A DNA stretch of 64,000 nucleotides from Collinsella sp. (GTDB lineage: Bacteria; Actinomycetota; Coriobacteriia; Coriobacteriales; Coriobacteriaceae): contig JAGZWV010000006.1 of NCBI GenBank assembly GCA_018378775.1, forward strand, positions 3,626-67,625, written 5' to 3'. The translations under genes and the position numbers were made by a program. The notes under the pieces are model-generated. The model saw only the letters and a list, made by a program, of their open reading frames with translations. It ran no database searches and was not told the origin of the DNA. Numbering within the stretch: the stretch's first letter is position 1; every line of letters starts with the position of its first letter. This document shows, in pieces, positions 25,751 to 34,119 of this stretch.

Positions 25751-26822
25751 TGAGTATGTGATCCCGGAGCACTACGAGGATCTCACTCCTGCTCCGCAGC
25801 TCGACCAGAAGACCCTCAACAAGATGGCTTGGCGCTCCTGCTTCCTGCAGGCATCGTTCAACTACGAGCGCATGCAGGCCGCTGGCTGGCTCTACTCCAT
25901 CATCCCCGGTCTGGAGAAGATCCACACCAACAAGAACGACCTCGCGGCTTCCATGAGCCACAACCTGGAGTTCTTCAACACCCACCCGTTCCTTGTCACC
26001 TTTGTTATGGGCATCGTGCTTTCGCTCGAGCAGAACAAGGTTGACATCCCCACGATCCGCGCCGTCCGCGTCGCCGCAATGGGCCCGCTCGGTGGTATCG
26101 GTGACGCCCTGTTCTGGCTGACGCTCGTGCCTATCACGGCCGGCATCACCTCCAACATGGCCATCAACGGCAACGCCGCTGCACCGATCATCTTCCTGGT
26201 GATCTTCAACGTCGTCCAGTTCGCTCTGCGCTTCTGGCTCATGAACTGGTCCTACAAGCTTGGCACCAGCGCTATTGACGCTCTGACCGCCAACATGCAG
26301 GCCTTCACGCGTGCCGCTTCCATCATGGGCGTCTTCGTCGTCGGTTGCCTGGTCGTCACCATGGGTGGCACCCAGATCAACCTCCAGATCCCCAACGGCA
26401 CCACCCGTGGTCTCTCCGCTACTACCGTGATCGTCTCCGAGAAGGAGGCCGAGAACTTCACCGGTATGGAGGGCATCGATACCGAGACCGCTGAGGCCGG
26501 TACCATCGCCATGACCGATAAGGACGGCAACGCCCTTACCGCTTCCGATGCCGACGGCAACGCTGTCGAGTGCGGCGTCACCGATCTGGGTAACGGCATG
26601 GAGTCCGTGACCTACGGCACCGTTACCGAGGATCCGGTCAACTTCTCTGTTGCCGACACCCTCAACACCATCGTCCCGAAGCTCGTCCCGCTTATGCTTA
26701 CGCTGCTGCTTTACTACATGTTCGCTAAGCACAGCTGGACCCCGACCAAGGGCATTCTCCTGCTCTTCGTCCTTGGCATCCTGGGCGCTGGCCCGCTTGG
26801 TCTCTGGCCGAGCATCTGGTAA
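25740..26822 (+). CDS. PTS mannose-family EIID component with enlarged outer loop
   Basis: A 360-residue EIID subunit; typical members have 260 to 305 residues. The N-terminal half is standard (LNKMAWRSCFLQASFNYERMQ, AMGPLGGIGDALFW). The extra length is a loop of about 90 residues between the helix ending GGTQINLQIPNG and the last helix pair (IVPKLVPLMLTLLLYYMFAK). It is polar and rich in Thr, Glu and Asp, and is probably exposed at one membrane face. The start at 25740 lies inside the EIIC gene and is the only one giving the conserved N-terminus. Confidence 0.9.
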   Translation: MASNEYVIPEHYEDLTPAPQLDQKTLNKMAWRSCFLQASFNYERMQAAGWLYSIIPGLEKIHTNKNDLAASMSHNLEFFNTHPFLVTFVMGIVLSLEQNKVDIPTIRAVRVAAMGPLGGIGDALFWLTLVPITAGITSNMAINGNAAAPIIFLVIFNVVQFALRFWLMNWSYKLGTSAIDALTANMQAFTRAASIMGVFVVGCLVVTMGGTQINLQIPNGTTRGLSATTVIVSEKEAENFTGMEGIDTETAEAGTIAMTDKDGNALTASDADGNAVECGVTDLGNGMESVTYGTVTEDPVNFSVADTLNTIVPKLVPLMLTLLLYYMFAKHSWTPTKGILLLFVLGILGAGPLGLWPSIW

Positions 26823-26888
26823 GGCTCTAGCTTGAGGGGTGTGTCCCTACGCGGCTCACACCCCGACCCCTTAAGCCATGTGTATGTT

Positions 26889-26922
26889 AAAAGCCGCGTG
26901 CTCGAAAGAGCGCGCGGCTTTT
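26889..26922 (+). terminator. Terminator after the mannose-family PTS operon
   Basis: AAAAGCCGCGTGCTC pairs with GAGCGCGCGGCTTTT around GAAA; a TGTTTTCTT tail follows. Confidence 0.9.
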
Positions 26923-27007
26923 GTTTTCTTAATGATTCGGGTGTGGCAGACAGATAATGCATAACACCCTAGGTAGTTAGCCGAATTCGAGCAAAAGGGA
27001 GGATAGG

Positions 27008-27739
27008 ATGGCGATCGGAGCGCGTAAGCAACCGCTGTACGATCAGCTGGTCGATATTCTGACCGAAAAGATTGACCATGAATATCGCGCCGGTGACATG
27101 ATTCCTTCCGAGCGCGAACTTTCGGAGCGCTATGGTCTCTCGCGCACTACGGTACGCCTGGCTCTGCAGGAACTGGAGCGTTTAGGACTGGTGGTTCGGC
27201 AGCACGGTCGCGGTACCTTTGTGACCGACCGTTCGGCAAAAGCAACCAATCTTATGCAGTCCTACAGCTTTACCGAGCAGATGCGTGCGATGGGTCGAGA
27301 ACCCGAGACCACGATTCTCGAGTTTTGCGAGATGGAGGCCGATAAGAATCTGGCCGAGCATATGGGATTGCGCATCGGTGATCGCATTTTTAAGCTCAAG
27401 CGCCTTCGCTCTGCCGACAACATGCCCATGATGGTCGAACGCAGCTATCTACCGGTTCGTCAATTTCTGTCCCTAAAGCGACCGCTGCTGGAGCGTAAGC
27501 CGCTTTACGATGTGATTGAGCAGGACTTTCAGCAAAAGATTCGCGTGGCCGAAGAGGAGTTCTATGCGAGCATAGCCCGTCCCACCGATGCCCACCTTTT
27601 GGGAATTGTCGAGGGCTCGCCTGTGCTCGATTTGGTCAGGACTACGTATAACGAGTCAAACGAGGTAGTGGAGTACACACTCTCGGTTGCTCGTGCCGAT
27701 CAGTTTAAATACAAGGTTTACCACCAGCGCAGTAACTAG
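27008..27739 (+). CDS. GntR/HutC family regulator, likely of amino-sugar genes
   Basis: A 243-residue repressor. The winged helix lies at residues 10-75 ([40 protein letters not shown]). A UTRA effector domain (about 95-235) belongs to the same group as NagR/YvoA and DasR, which sense amino-sugar phosphates. It lies between the PTS operon and agaS, and the same 13-base operator core (TGGTTACTACCAG) occurs in front of both. It is the obvious candidate for that operator. The effector is probably galactosamine- or glucosamine-6-phosphate, inferred from family. Confidence 0.85.
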   Translation: MAIGARKQPLYDQLVDILTEKIDHEYRAGDMIPSERELSERYGLSRTTVRLALQELERLGLVVRQHGRGTFVTDRSAKATNLMQSYSFTEQMRAMGREPETTILEFCEMEADKNLAEHMGLRIGDRIFKLKRLRSADNMPMMVERSYLPVRQFLSLKRPLLERKPLYDVIEQDFQQKIRVAEEEFYASIARPTDAHLLGIVEGSPVLDLVRTTYNESNEVVEYTLSVARADQFKYKVYHQRSN

Positions 27740-27775
27740 TGCTCGCATCGTTTCCATATGGTGATTCTTTGCATT

Positions 27776-27814
27776 TAACTGGTTACTACCAGATAACCAA
27801 CCGAAGTGTATAAT
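27776..27814 (+). promoter_or_regulatory. agaS promoter with GntR operator
   Basis: TAACTGGTTACTACCAGATA carries perfect CTGGT/ACCAG half-sites and sits about 20 bases before a TATAAT box at 27809-27814. Binding there would cover the -35 region. Confidence 0.7.
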
Positions 27815-27853
27815 TGCACGTCAGAGGATTACTTCTAGAGAGAGGTATTAGAA

Positions 27854-29020
27854 ATGTTCGAGAAGAGTGTCGAGGAGCTCACCGAGCTCGGCGCCCAGAT
27901 CACCACGGCCGAGATTGCTCAGCAGCCCGAGCTTTGGCGTGATACGCTCAACATCTATCGCGAGAACAAGGAGGCCATCGAGGCCTTCCTGGCCGAGGCT
28001 CGCGCTATGGGCGAGGGCCGTCTGTCCGTTGTCTTTACCGGTGCCGGTACGTCCGACTACGTTGGCGACACCTGCGCCCCGTACCTGCGCCACGCTGGCA
28101 ACACTGATCTCTACGACTTTAAGCCCATCGCCACGACCGACATCGTGAGCGCCCCGCGCGACTTCCTGCGCGCCGAGGATCCCACGCTCGTGGTTTCCTT
28201 TGCCCGCTCTGGCAACAGCCCCGAGAGCCTTGCCGCCGTTGCCGTTGCCAAGGAGCTCGTCCACAACGTCAAGTTCCTCAACATCACCTGCGCTCCCGAG
28301 GGCAAGCTCGCCGTCGAGTCTGCCGATGATCCCAACGCGCTGACGCTGCTCATTCCGCGCGCCAACGACAAGGGCTTCGCCATGACCGGTTCTTATTCCT
28401 GCATGACCCTGCTCTCCACCCTTATTTTCGACACTGCCTCTGACGAGCAGAAGGCCGAGTGGGTCGAGACGATTGCCAAGATGGGCGAGGAGGTCATCTC
28501 CCGTGAGCCCGAGATCGCCGATTACCTGGCTGGCGACTTCAACCGCGTGACCTACTTGGGCTCTGGCTCCTTCGGTGGCCTTGCCCAGGAGAGCCAGCTC
28601 AAGATTCTCGAGCTCGCTCACGGTCTGGTCGCTACTTCCTACGACACCTCCATGGGCTATCGTCACGGACCTAAGTCTTTCGTCGACGATAAGACGCTCG
28701 TCTTCGTGTTCGTCAACAACGACGCCTACACCCGTCAGTATGACATCGACATTCTCAACGAGATCGGCGGCGACGAGATCGCTCAGCACACCGTTGCCGT
28801 TCAGCAGGAAGGTGCCACTGTCTATGAGGGTGAGTCCTTCACCTTTAAGGGCTACGAGGCGCTTCCCGAGGGCTACCTTGCCCTGCCGTTCGTGATGTTT
28901 GCCCAGGCTATCAGCCTGCTCAACTCCGTGCGCGTGGGCAACACGCCCGATACGCCGAGCCCTACCGGCACGGTCAACCGCGTGGTTAAGGGCGTGACGA
29001 TTCACCCCTTCACCGCTTAA
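27854..29020 (+). CDS. agaS: Galactosamine-6-phosphate deaminase/isomerase AgaS
   Basis: A 388-residue protein with two SIS domains. The first has FTGAGTSDYVGDTCAPYLRH and SFARSGNSPES; the second has YLGSGSFGGLAQESQLKILELAHG and SMGYRHGPKSF. This matches AgaS, which converts galactosamine 6-phosphate to tagatose 6-phosphate and ammonia. Its neighbours (mannose-family PTS, GntR regulator, sugar-6-phosphate deacetylase, lacC) fit that pathway. An operator-covered promoter lies directly upstream. Confidence 0.92.
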   Translation: MFEKSVEELTELGAQITTAEIAQQPELWRDTLNIYRENKEAIEAFLAEARAMGEGRLSVVFTGAGTSDYVGDTCAPYLRHAGNTDLYDFKPIATTDIVSAPRDFLRAEDPTLVVSFARSGNSPESLAAVAVAKELVHNVKFLNITCAPEGKLAVESADDPNALTLLIPRANDKGFAMTGSYSCMTLLSTLIFDTASDEQKAEWVETIAKMGEEVISREPEIADYLAGDFNRVTYLGSGSFGGLAQESQLKILELAHGLVATSYDTSMGYRHGPKSFVDDKTLVFVFVNNDAYTRQYDIDILNEIGGDEIAQHTVAVQQEGATVYEGESFTFKGYEALPEGYLALPFVMFAQAISLLNSVRVGNTPDTPSPTGTVNRVVKGVTIHPFTA

Positions 29021-29038
29021 TCGCGTCCCCCTGTAAGG

Positions 29039-29075
29039 GCGCCCGTCCGCTCATAACGGCGGGCGGGCGCTTTTT
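29039..29075 (+). terminator. Terminator-like hairpin between agaS and the deacetylase
   Basis: GCGCCCGTCCGC pairs with GCGGGCGGGCGC and TTTTT follows. It would reduce read-through into the deacetylase gene, so that gene may have lower expression or its own promoter. Confidence 0.8.
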
Positions 29076-29139
29076 GTTTTTAGGTGAGCTGGGTATAAGC
29101 ATCACCATGGTCAACTGCTTTTAGAAGCAAGGAGTGCAT

Positions 29140-30309
29140 ATGAGCACATACGCAATTAAGGCTGACAAGTTCTTCTTGCCGGCAGGCCCGCAGCTGGGCG
29201 GCTACCTCATGGTCGAGGACGGCGTCTTTGGCGCCTGGCAGACCGATGAGCCCTCTTGCGAGATTAAGGACTACACGGGTTCGTGGATTGCGCCGGGCAT
29301 GGTTGACACCCACATCCACGGCTTCTATAACCACTCGACTACCGATAACGACCCCGAGGGCATCGATATCAGCTCGACCGAGCTCGCCCGTCGCGGTACT
29401 ACCAGCTGGTTGCCCACGACGTTTACCGACGGCGTTGAGCAGATCAAGGACGCCTGCGCGGCTATCGCTCAGGCTGACGAGGGCCGCGGCCCCGACTTCT
29501 GCGGCGCCCGCATCCAGGGCATCTACCTTGAGGGTCCCTTCTTTACGATGAAGCACGTGGGCGCACAGAACCCCGCTTATCTGATCGACCCCTCCGAGGA
29601 GGTCTTCGACCAGTGGCAGGAGGCTGCCGGCGGGCGTATCGTCAAGAGCGCTATGGCCGCTGAGCGCGACGGTGCCGCTGCCTACGCTGCTGCCCTGAAC
29701 GCCAAAGGTGTCGTGACCAGCATTGGCCACTCCGATGCCACCTACGATGAGTGCGTCGCTGCGATCAACGCCGGTGCCAGCTGCTTTACGCACACCTACA
29801 ACGGCCAGCGCGGTCTGCATCACCGCGAGCCCGGTGTCGTGGGTGCAGCCATGTCCACCCCCGAGACCTACGCCGAGATCATCTGCGACGGCAAGCACGT
29901 GAACCCTGCCGCCATCAAGGCGCTGCTGCAGGCCAAGGGCTGGCAGCATACGGTGCTTATCACCGACTGCCTGGGCTGCGGTGGCATGCCCGAGGGCAGC
30001 TACACCAGCGGTGGCATGGACGTCATCATGAAGGACAACCTGTGCTGGCTCGCCGACGGCAAGAGCATTGCCGGCTCGGTGCTCACGCTTGCCCAGGGCG
30101 TTAAGAACATCGTGGACTGGGGTATCGCCAGCGCCGATATCGCCATTCGCATGGCAACCGAGGTGCCGGCTCGCTCCGCGCACATCGAGGATAAGTGCGG
30201 CAGCATCATGCCGGGTCGTGACGCCGACTTTGTCGTGTTCGACCACGAGCTTACTCTCGTTGAGACGTATGTTGGCGGCCAGAGCGTCGGCAACGCATTT
30301 ACTGAGTAA
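29140..30309 (+). CDS. agaA: N-acetylgalactosamine/glucosamine-6-phosphate deacetylase
   Basis: A 389-residue amidohydrolase. Metal and catalytic residues are visible: DTHIHGF, EGPFF, GHSDATYDE, FTHTYNGQRGLHHREPG and the catalytic Asp in TDCLGCGG. It removes the acetyl group from GalNAc-6P or GlcNAc-6P. NagA and AgaA are hard to separate by sequence; agaS and the PTS nearby favour GalNAc-6P. ATG 29140 has AAGGAG eight bases upstream. A fragment of a close paralogue lies at 33031-33166. Confidence 0.85.
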   Translation: MSTYAIKADKFFLPAGPQLGGYLMVEDGVFGAWQTDEPSCEIKDYTGSWIAPGMVDTHIHGFYNHSTTDNDPEGIDISSTELARRGTTSWLPTTFTDGVEQIKDACAAIAQADEGRGPDFCGARIQGIYLEGPFFTMKHVGAQNPAYLIDPSEEVFDQWQEAAGGRIVKSAMAAERDGAAAYAAALNAKGVVTSIGHSDATYDECVAAINAGASCFTHTYNGQRGLHHREPGVVGAAMSTPETYAEIICDGKHVNPAAIKALLQAKGWQHTVLITDCLGCGGMPEGSYTSGGMDVIMKDNLCWLADGKSIAGSVLTLAQGVKNIVDWGIASADIAIRMATEVPARSAHIEDKCGSIMPGRDADFVVFDHELTLVETYVGGQSVGNAFTE

Positions 30310-30322
30310 CGACAGAAAAAGA

Positions 30323-30350
30323 CGGCGGGCCCGAATTTGCTCGGACCCGC
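30323..30350. terminator. Bidirectional terminator between agaA and the flavodoxin gene
   Basis: GGCGGGCCCGA and TCGGACCCGCC pair with one mismatch. The hairpin lies between convergent genes, with an A-rich left flank for the minus strand. Confidence 0.7.
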
Positions 30351-30383
30351 CGTATGGGTTAACGCTCAAAAGCACCTTAACAG

Positions 30384-30968
30384 TTACAGCTTGTTAGCGA
30401 TCTTCTTTGCCGTGCGCTTGACGCCGGCCACCAGGCCTCCCGCAGGATGCTCTTTTTCGTATGCCAGGCGCTTCTCGCGTTTGGCATACTCTTCGACGAT
30501 GATGTCGCCGTACTCATCTTCGATCTTATCGAAGAAGTCGACGGCGCCCTTAATTTCCTCAGCGGTCGGGTGTCCCTTTTGGACACCGCCGGCGAGTTTG
30601 AACGGCCCCCACGTATCAAAGCCGGGGCAGCCGTAGACACCCATAAAGATGGCCTGCCTCATGCGGCAGATGCCATCGATATCCTTGCCGTACCACTTGT
30701 TTTTGCCACCGTAGGTCATAAGGCCAAACACCTTGTCCTGTGGCTGCAGCACGTTGGTGAGCACGCGTGCCATGTCCTTGTCGATCTCGGAATAATAAAT
30801 GCCCGTGGCCACACCAATCAAATGGTACTCGTGCAGGTCGGGGTACTCGTTTTTACCGAGTGCCTTGACGTCGAGGGTATCGATCTCGGGGTGTGCCTCG
30901 ACGATGGCGTCCACGAGCTTTTTCGTATTGCCGTGATGGCGCGAGGCGTAGAGGATGATGGTTCGCAT
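30384..30968 (-). CDS. Flavodoxin family protein
   Basis: A 194-residue protein beginning MRTIILYASRHHGNTKKLVDAI, the FMN phosphate-binding loop of flavodoxins. GVATGIYYSEIDKDM and GLMTYGGKNKWYGKDI are the expected second and third loops. The C-terminus is basic (RTAKKIANKL). It probably carries electrons for a reductase. The ATG at 30968 gives the canonical N-terminus; the frame open to 31004 adds a leader without homology. It is transcribed convergently with agaA. Confidence 0.85.
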   Translation of the reverse strand: MRTIILYASRHHGNTKKLVDAIVEAHPEIDTLDVKALGKNEYPDLHEYHLIGVATGIYYSEIDKDMARVLTNVLQPQDKVFGLMTYGGKNKWYGKDIDGICRMRQAIFMGVYGCPGFDTWGPFKLAGGVQKGHPTAEEIKGAVDFFDKIEDEYGDIIVEEYAKREKRLAYEKEHPAGGLVAGVKRTAKKIANKL

Positions 30969-31124
30969 AAGAAGGCCTTTCAGCTGTAATGAAGTCAATG
31001 TCAATATGGTACCCCGTTACATGGCTGGGATACCGGACGCATCGATGAACGTGCGGGTTTGTCCTTTGGTCAGGGCCGAGACGGGTTCTTGCGAGCAAAA
31101 AGCAGTTGTTCGAAAGGATGGGCA

Positions 31125-32006
31125 ATGGAATACGCTCTCTCCAACGATTCGATTTCTATTACGGTGTCCACGGCCGGCGGTTCGTTTACCTCGATTGAGG
31201 CCGGAGGTCGCGAGTATCTGTGGCAGGGCGATCCCGCCGTGTGGTCTGGCCAGGCACCGATTTGCTTCCCGATTTGCGGAGGCTTGCGCGATAACAACGC
31301 CATGACGTTTGCCGGGCATCATGTAAAGCTCGCTCGCCATGGGTTTGCGCGCAAACAGGAGTGGAAGCTGCTGAGCCAGAGCGAGAACGAGCTGGCGATG
31401 TGCCTGGCTTCGGAGGATAACGCCGCGCTGCTGAGCGATTATCCGTACCCGTTTAAGCTTGTCGCCCGTTATACGCTCGAGGACGCTGCCGTGCGCGTTT
31501 CCTACGAGGTCACCAACGAGGGCACCGAGGACATGCCGTTCTTTATTGGCGGTCATCCCGGCTTTAGGTGTCCGCTCGATGAGGGCGAGGCCTATACGGA
31601 CTACGAGTTGCGCTTTGAGAAAGACGAGGCTGCGGAGCTCTGCACCGCCGTTCCCTCGACTGGATTGATTGACGTGGCAAACCGCTCCAAGAACCCCATG
31701 GTGGGAAAGACGCTGCCTCTGTCGCATGAGCTCTTCGATTTTGCGGAGACCATCTTTGATGTGCTCGAGAGCCGTCAGGTCACGCTTTCCAAGAAGGGCG
31801 AGGACAAGGGCGTCCGCCTGAGCTTTGAGGGCTTCCCATATCTCATTGTGTGGAGCAAGCCCGAGGGCGATTTTGTGGCGGTTGAGCCCTGGGGCGGCCT
31901 TTCGACCTGCTCCGATGAGGACGACGTGCTTGAGCATAAGCGCGGCTGCCTTGTCGCCAAGCCCAAGGAGACCGTCGTTCGCTCGTTCACGATTGAGATT
32001 CTGTAA
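31125..32006 (+). CDS. lacX: Aldose 1-epimerase family protein, LacX-like (copy 1)
   Basis: A 293-residue galactose-mutarotase-fold protein of the LacX type. REYLWQGDPAVWSGQAPICFPICGGLRD and GGHPGFRCPLDEGE carry the family's histidine and acidic residues. LacX genes sit in lac operons with lacC and may interconvert anomers of galactose or tagatose phosphates; this is not proven. It is followed 59 bases later by lacC. The start at 31125 lies after AAAGGA. A paralogue of equal length is at 62019. Confidence 0.82.
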   Translation: MEYALSNDSISITVSTAGGSFTSIEAGGREYLWQGDPAVWSGQAPICFPICGGLRDNNAMTFAGHHVKLARHGFARKQEWKLLSQSENELAMCLASEDNAALLSDYPYPFKLVARYTLEDAAVRVSYEVTNEGTEDMPFFIGGHPGFRCPLDEGEAYTDYELRFEKDEAAELCTAVPSTGLIDVANRSKNPMVGKTLPLSHELFDFAETIFDVLESRQVTLSKKGEDKGVRLSFEGFPYLIVWSKPEGDFVAVEPWGGLSTCSDEDDVLEHKRGCLVAKPKETVVRSFTIEIL

Positions 32007-32065
32007 TTCCGTTTTGTCGACTCGTATCGCGAGGCACAAGGAGCCTGCGAGATAAGGAGCTAAAA

Positions 32066-33001
32066 ATGATCCTCACCGTTACGATGAACCCGTCTGTCGA
32101 TACGCGCTATCAGCTCGATGAGCTCGTTATCGACGACGTCAACCGTGTGACGCCCGAAAAGACCGCCGGCGGCAAGGGCCTTAACGTGGCTCGCGTCCTG
32201 GGCCAGCTGGGCGACGACGTTGTGGCAACCGGCCTGCTTGGTGGCCACATGGGCGCTTACATGGCCGAGCTCATGGACGCCAACGGTATTAACAACGACT
32301 TTGTGCCCATCAAGGGCGAGACTCGTATTTGCCTCAACATCCTCCACGCCGGCAACCAGACCGAGCTGCTCGAGAGCGGCCCGACAATTGCCCCCGAGGA
32401 GCTCGATGCCTTTACCGCCAAGTTTACCGAGCTTGCAGGTAAAGCCGACGTCGTCACCATTTCGGGTTCTCTGCCCCGCGGTGTCGAGGCAGACTACTAT
32501 GCCAAGATCACGGGCATTGCCGAGAACGCCGGCGCCAAGGTGCTGCTCGATACCTCAGGTGCTTCGCTCGAGGCCGCCCTTAAGTCCGAAATTAAGCCCG
32601 AGCTGGTCAAGCCTAACCTGACCGAGATCAACGGCCTTCTGGGCACGAGCTTTACCACCGACGATGTGGACGAGCTCCGCGCCGCGCTCGCTTCTGACGC
32701 CCGCTTCTCCGATATCCCCTGGGTCGTCGTGTCCATGGGCGCTGCCGGCTCCGTTGGCTTCCACAATGGCCGTGCGTTCCGCGCAAAGACGCCCGATATC
32801 CCTGCCGTTAACGCCACGGGCTCTGGTGACTCCACTATCGCTGGCTTCGCGCATGCCATTGCTGCTGGCGCAGACGACGAGACGGTGCTGCGTACCGCCA
32901 ACACCTGCGGCAAGCTCAATGCCATGGATCCCATGACTGGCCATCTGGTCATGGACCGTTGGGACGAGGTCTACAACGGCGTTGTCGTGACCGAGCTGTA
33001 A
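32066..33001 (+). CDS. lacC: Tagatose-6-phosphate kinase, LacC-like (copy 1)
   Basis: A 311-residue PfkB/ribokinase-family kinase. The N-terminal MNPSVDTRYQLDELVIDDVN, the GGKGLN substrate motif and the catalytic NATGSGDSTIAGFAHA near the C-terminus identify the LacC/FruK group. Tagatose-6-phosphate is the likely substrate because agaS makes it. 1-Phosphofructokinase activity cannot be excluded by sequence. The copy at 62954 is the same length and roughly 85% identical by eye. Confidence 0.85.
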   Translation: MILTVTMNPSVDTRYQLDELVIDDVNRVTPEKTAGGKGLNVARVLGQLGDDVVATGLLGGHMGAYMAELMDANGINNDFVPIKGETRICLNILHAGNQTELLESGPTIAPEELDAFTAKFTELAGKADVVTISGSLPRGVEADYYAKITGIAENAGAKVLLDTSGASLEAALKSEIKPELVKPNLTEINGLLGTSFTTDDVDELRAALASDARFSDIPWVVVSMGAAGSVGFHNGRAFRAKTPDIPAVNATGSGDSTIAGFAHAIAAGADDETVLRTANTCGKLNAMDPMTGHLVMDRWDEVYNGVVVTEL

Positions 33002-33030
33002 GGGCTTGGGCGTCGGCCCCGGCATCGATT

Positions 33031-33166
33031 GCTAGCTCATGTCGACGACAAGTACGATAGCATTATGTCGGGGCGCGACGCCGACGTTGTCGTGTTCAAT
33101 CCCGACCTTACCCTGGTCGAGACGTATGTGGGTGGCAACAGCGTCGGTAACGCGTTTGCCGAGTAG
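33031..33166 (+). pseudogene. Remnant of an N-acetyl-sugar-6-phosphate deacetylase
   Basis: The last 43 codons read DKYDSIMSGRDADVVVF, NPDLTLVETYVGG and NSVGNAFAE. They match the end of agaA at 29140-30309 residue for residue with few changes. Upstream the frame is broken by a small deletion and the homology stops at the lacC end. This is the tail of a deleted second agaA/nagA gene. Confidence 0.85.
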
Positions 33167-33198
33167 CCGCCAAAGAAGCGATCCGAGAGGGGATTTAG

Positions 33199-33672
33199 AT
33201 GATTTACGGTGCATTGGGCGATATCGAGGAGTACCGCGGAATGCTCAAGGGCCTCGACGTGTTGATCGACTGGCTCGAGGAGAACGACCCGGCGCAGCTC
33301 GAGGTCGGCAGCCATCCGATTCTGGGCGACAAGGTCTATGCAAACGTCATGGCTCCCACGACGCGTCCCGAGGCCGAGGCTCACTACGAGACGCATCAGC
33401 GCTATCACGACTTGCAGATCGACGTCGAGGGTCGCGAGGCCTTTAAGGTTGCCACGGGCAGCCTGACGCTGGTTCAGGAGTTTGACGAGAAGGATGACTA
33501 CGATCTGGTCGATTCCGACGCCTCGATCGCCGGCGATCTTGCTGACGATAAGTTTGCACTGTTCGTTGCCGGCGAGCCTCACATGCCCACGCTCGAGTTC
33601 CCGGGCGATGGCGCGCAGCCGGTCAAGAAGATCTGCTTTAAGCTGCTTGCCGACGCTTACTGGGAGGAGTAA
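33199..33672 (+). CDS. YhcH/YjgK/EbgC family protein
   Basis: A 157-residue cupin-like protein of the YhcH/EbgC (DUF386) family. HPILGDKVYANVMAPTTRPE and YETHQRYHDLQIDVEG contain the metal-binding His and Glu positions. Members act as sugar anomerases in sialic acid use (NanQ) or as beta-galactosidase accessory subunits (EbgC). In this sugar-rich neighbourhood an anomerase or isomerase role is reasonable, but the substrate is unknown. It has a GAGAGGGG ribosome site. Confidence 0.82.
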   Translation: MIYGALGDIEEYRGMLKGLDVLIDWLEENDPAQLEVGSHPILGDKVYANVMAPTTRPEAEAHYETHQRYHDLQIDVEGREAFKVATGSLTLVQEFDEKDDYDLVDSDASIAGDLADDKFALFVAGEPHMPTLEFPGDGAQPVKKICFKLLADAYWEE

Positions 33673-33733
33673 CACGCTGTTCGTCTGAGCTGTTCGTCTG
33701 ATGGCGTGATTCCCCTAGGGAAATCACGCAAGG

Positions 33734-33789
33734 ACCCCGCCAAAAGTGTTTCCCCTAGGGGAATCACGTTTGGCGGGGTTTCTGTTTTT
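33734..33789 (+). terminator. Terminator after the YhcH-like gene
   Basis: ACCCCGCCAAA and TTTGGCGGGGT pair around a 24-base loop and are followed by TTCTGTTTTT. The loop and the preceding bases (33706-33728) each contain a TTCCCCTAGGG palindrome next to ATCACG, a small local duplication. Confidence 0.8.
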
Positions 33790-33852
33790 GAATAGGGGAA
33801 CTGTCGACGCGGTGATGCTTGGGTTGGCGCATGCGCACTCAAAATCAGCAAC

Positions 33853-33874
33853 AAAAAAGCCGCCCGAAGGCGGC
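33853..33874 (-). terminator. Terminator of the tRNA-Thr gene
   Basis: On the minus strand GCCGCC-TTCG-GGCGGC is followed by six T. Confidence 0.9.
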
Positions 33875-33886
33875 TATCTTGTGCAA

Positions 33887-33962
33887 TGGAGCCAGCGACC
33901 GGGCTCGAACCGGTGACCCCCGCTTTACGAGAGCGGTGCTCTACCAACTGAGCTACGCTGGC
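33887..33962 (-). tRNA. tRNA-Thr (anticodon CGT)
   Basis: The minus strand folds as a full cloverleaf: acceptor GCCAGCG/CGCTGGC, D arm GCTCAGTTGGTAGAGC, anticodon stem CCGCT/AGCGG with loop CTCGTAA, and T loop TTCGAGC. The anticodon CGT reads ACG (Thr). The 3' CCA is encoded after discriminator T. A terminator follows directly. Confidence 0.95.
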
Positions 33963-34119
33963 GGCCATGTAGTGACGCAACTGGGGCGTCAACGGCTGTC
34001 TATGATACGGGACATCGCACATCCGCGCAAGTGTTCTGACGGCTTTTCTCACTTTAAATGCACTAATATTGAAGGCGTGATGTCTTGCTCTTACGGATCT
34101 CAAGCAGAATGGGGCGGCG

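Noticed and set aside
33706..33779. Separate repeat family based on TTCCCCTAGGG
   Set aside because: Only two adjacent copies, both within one terminator region, so a local duplication is enough.
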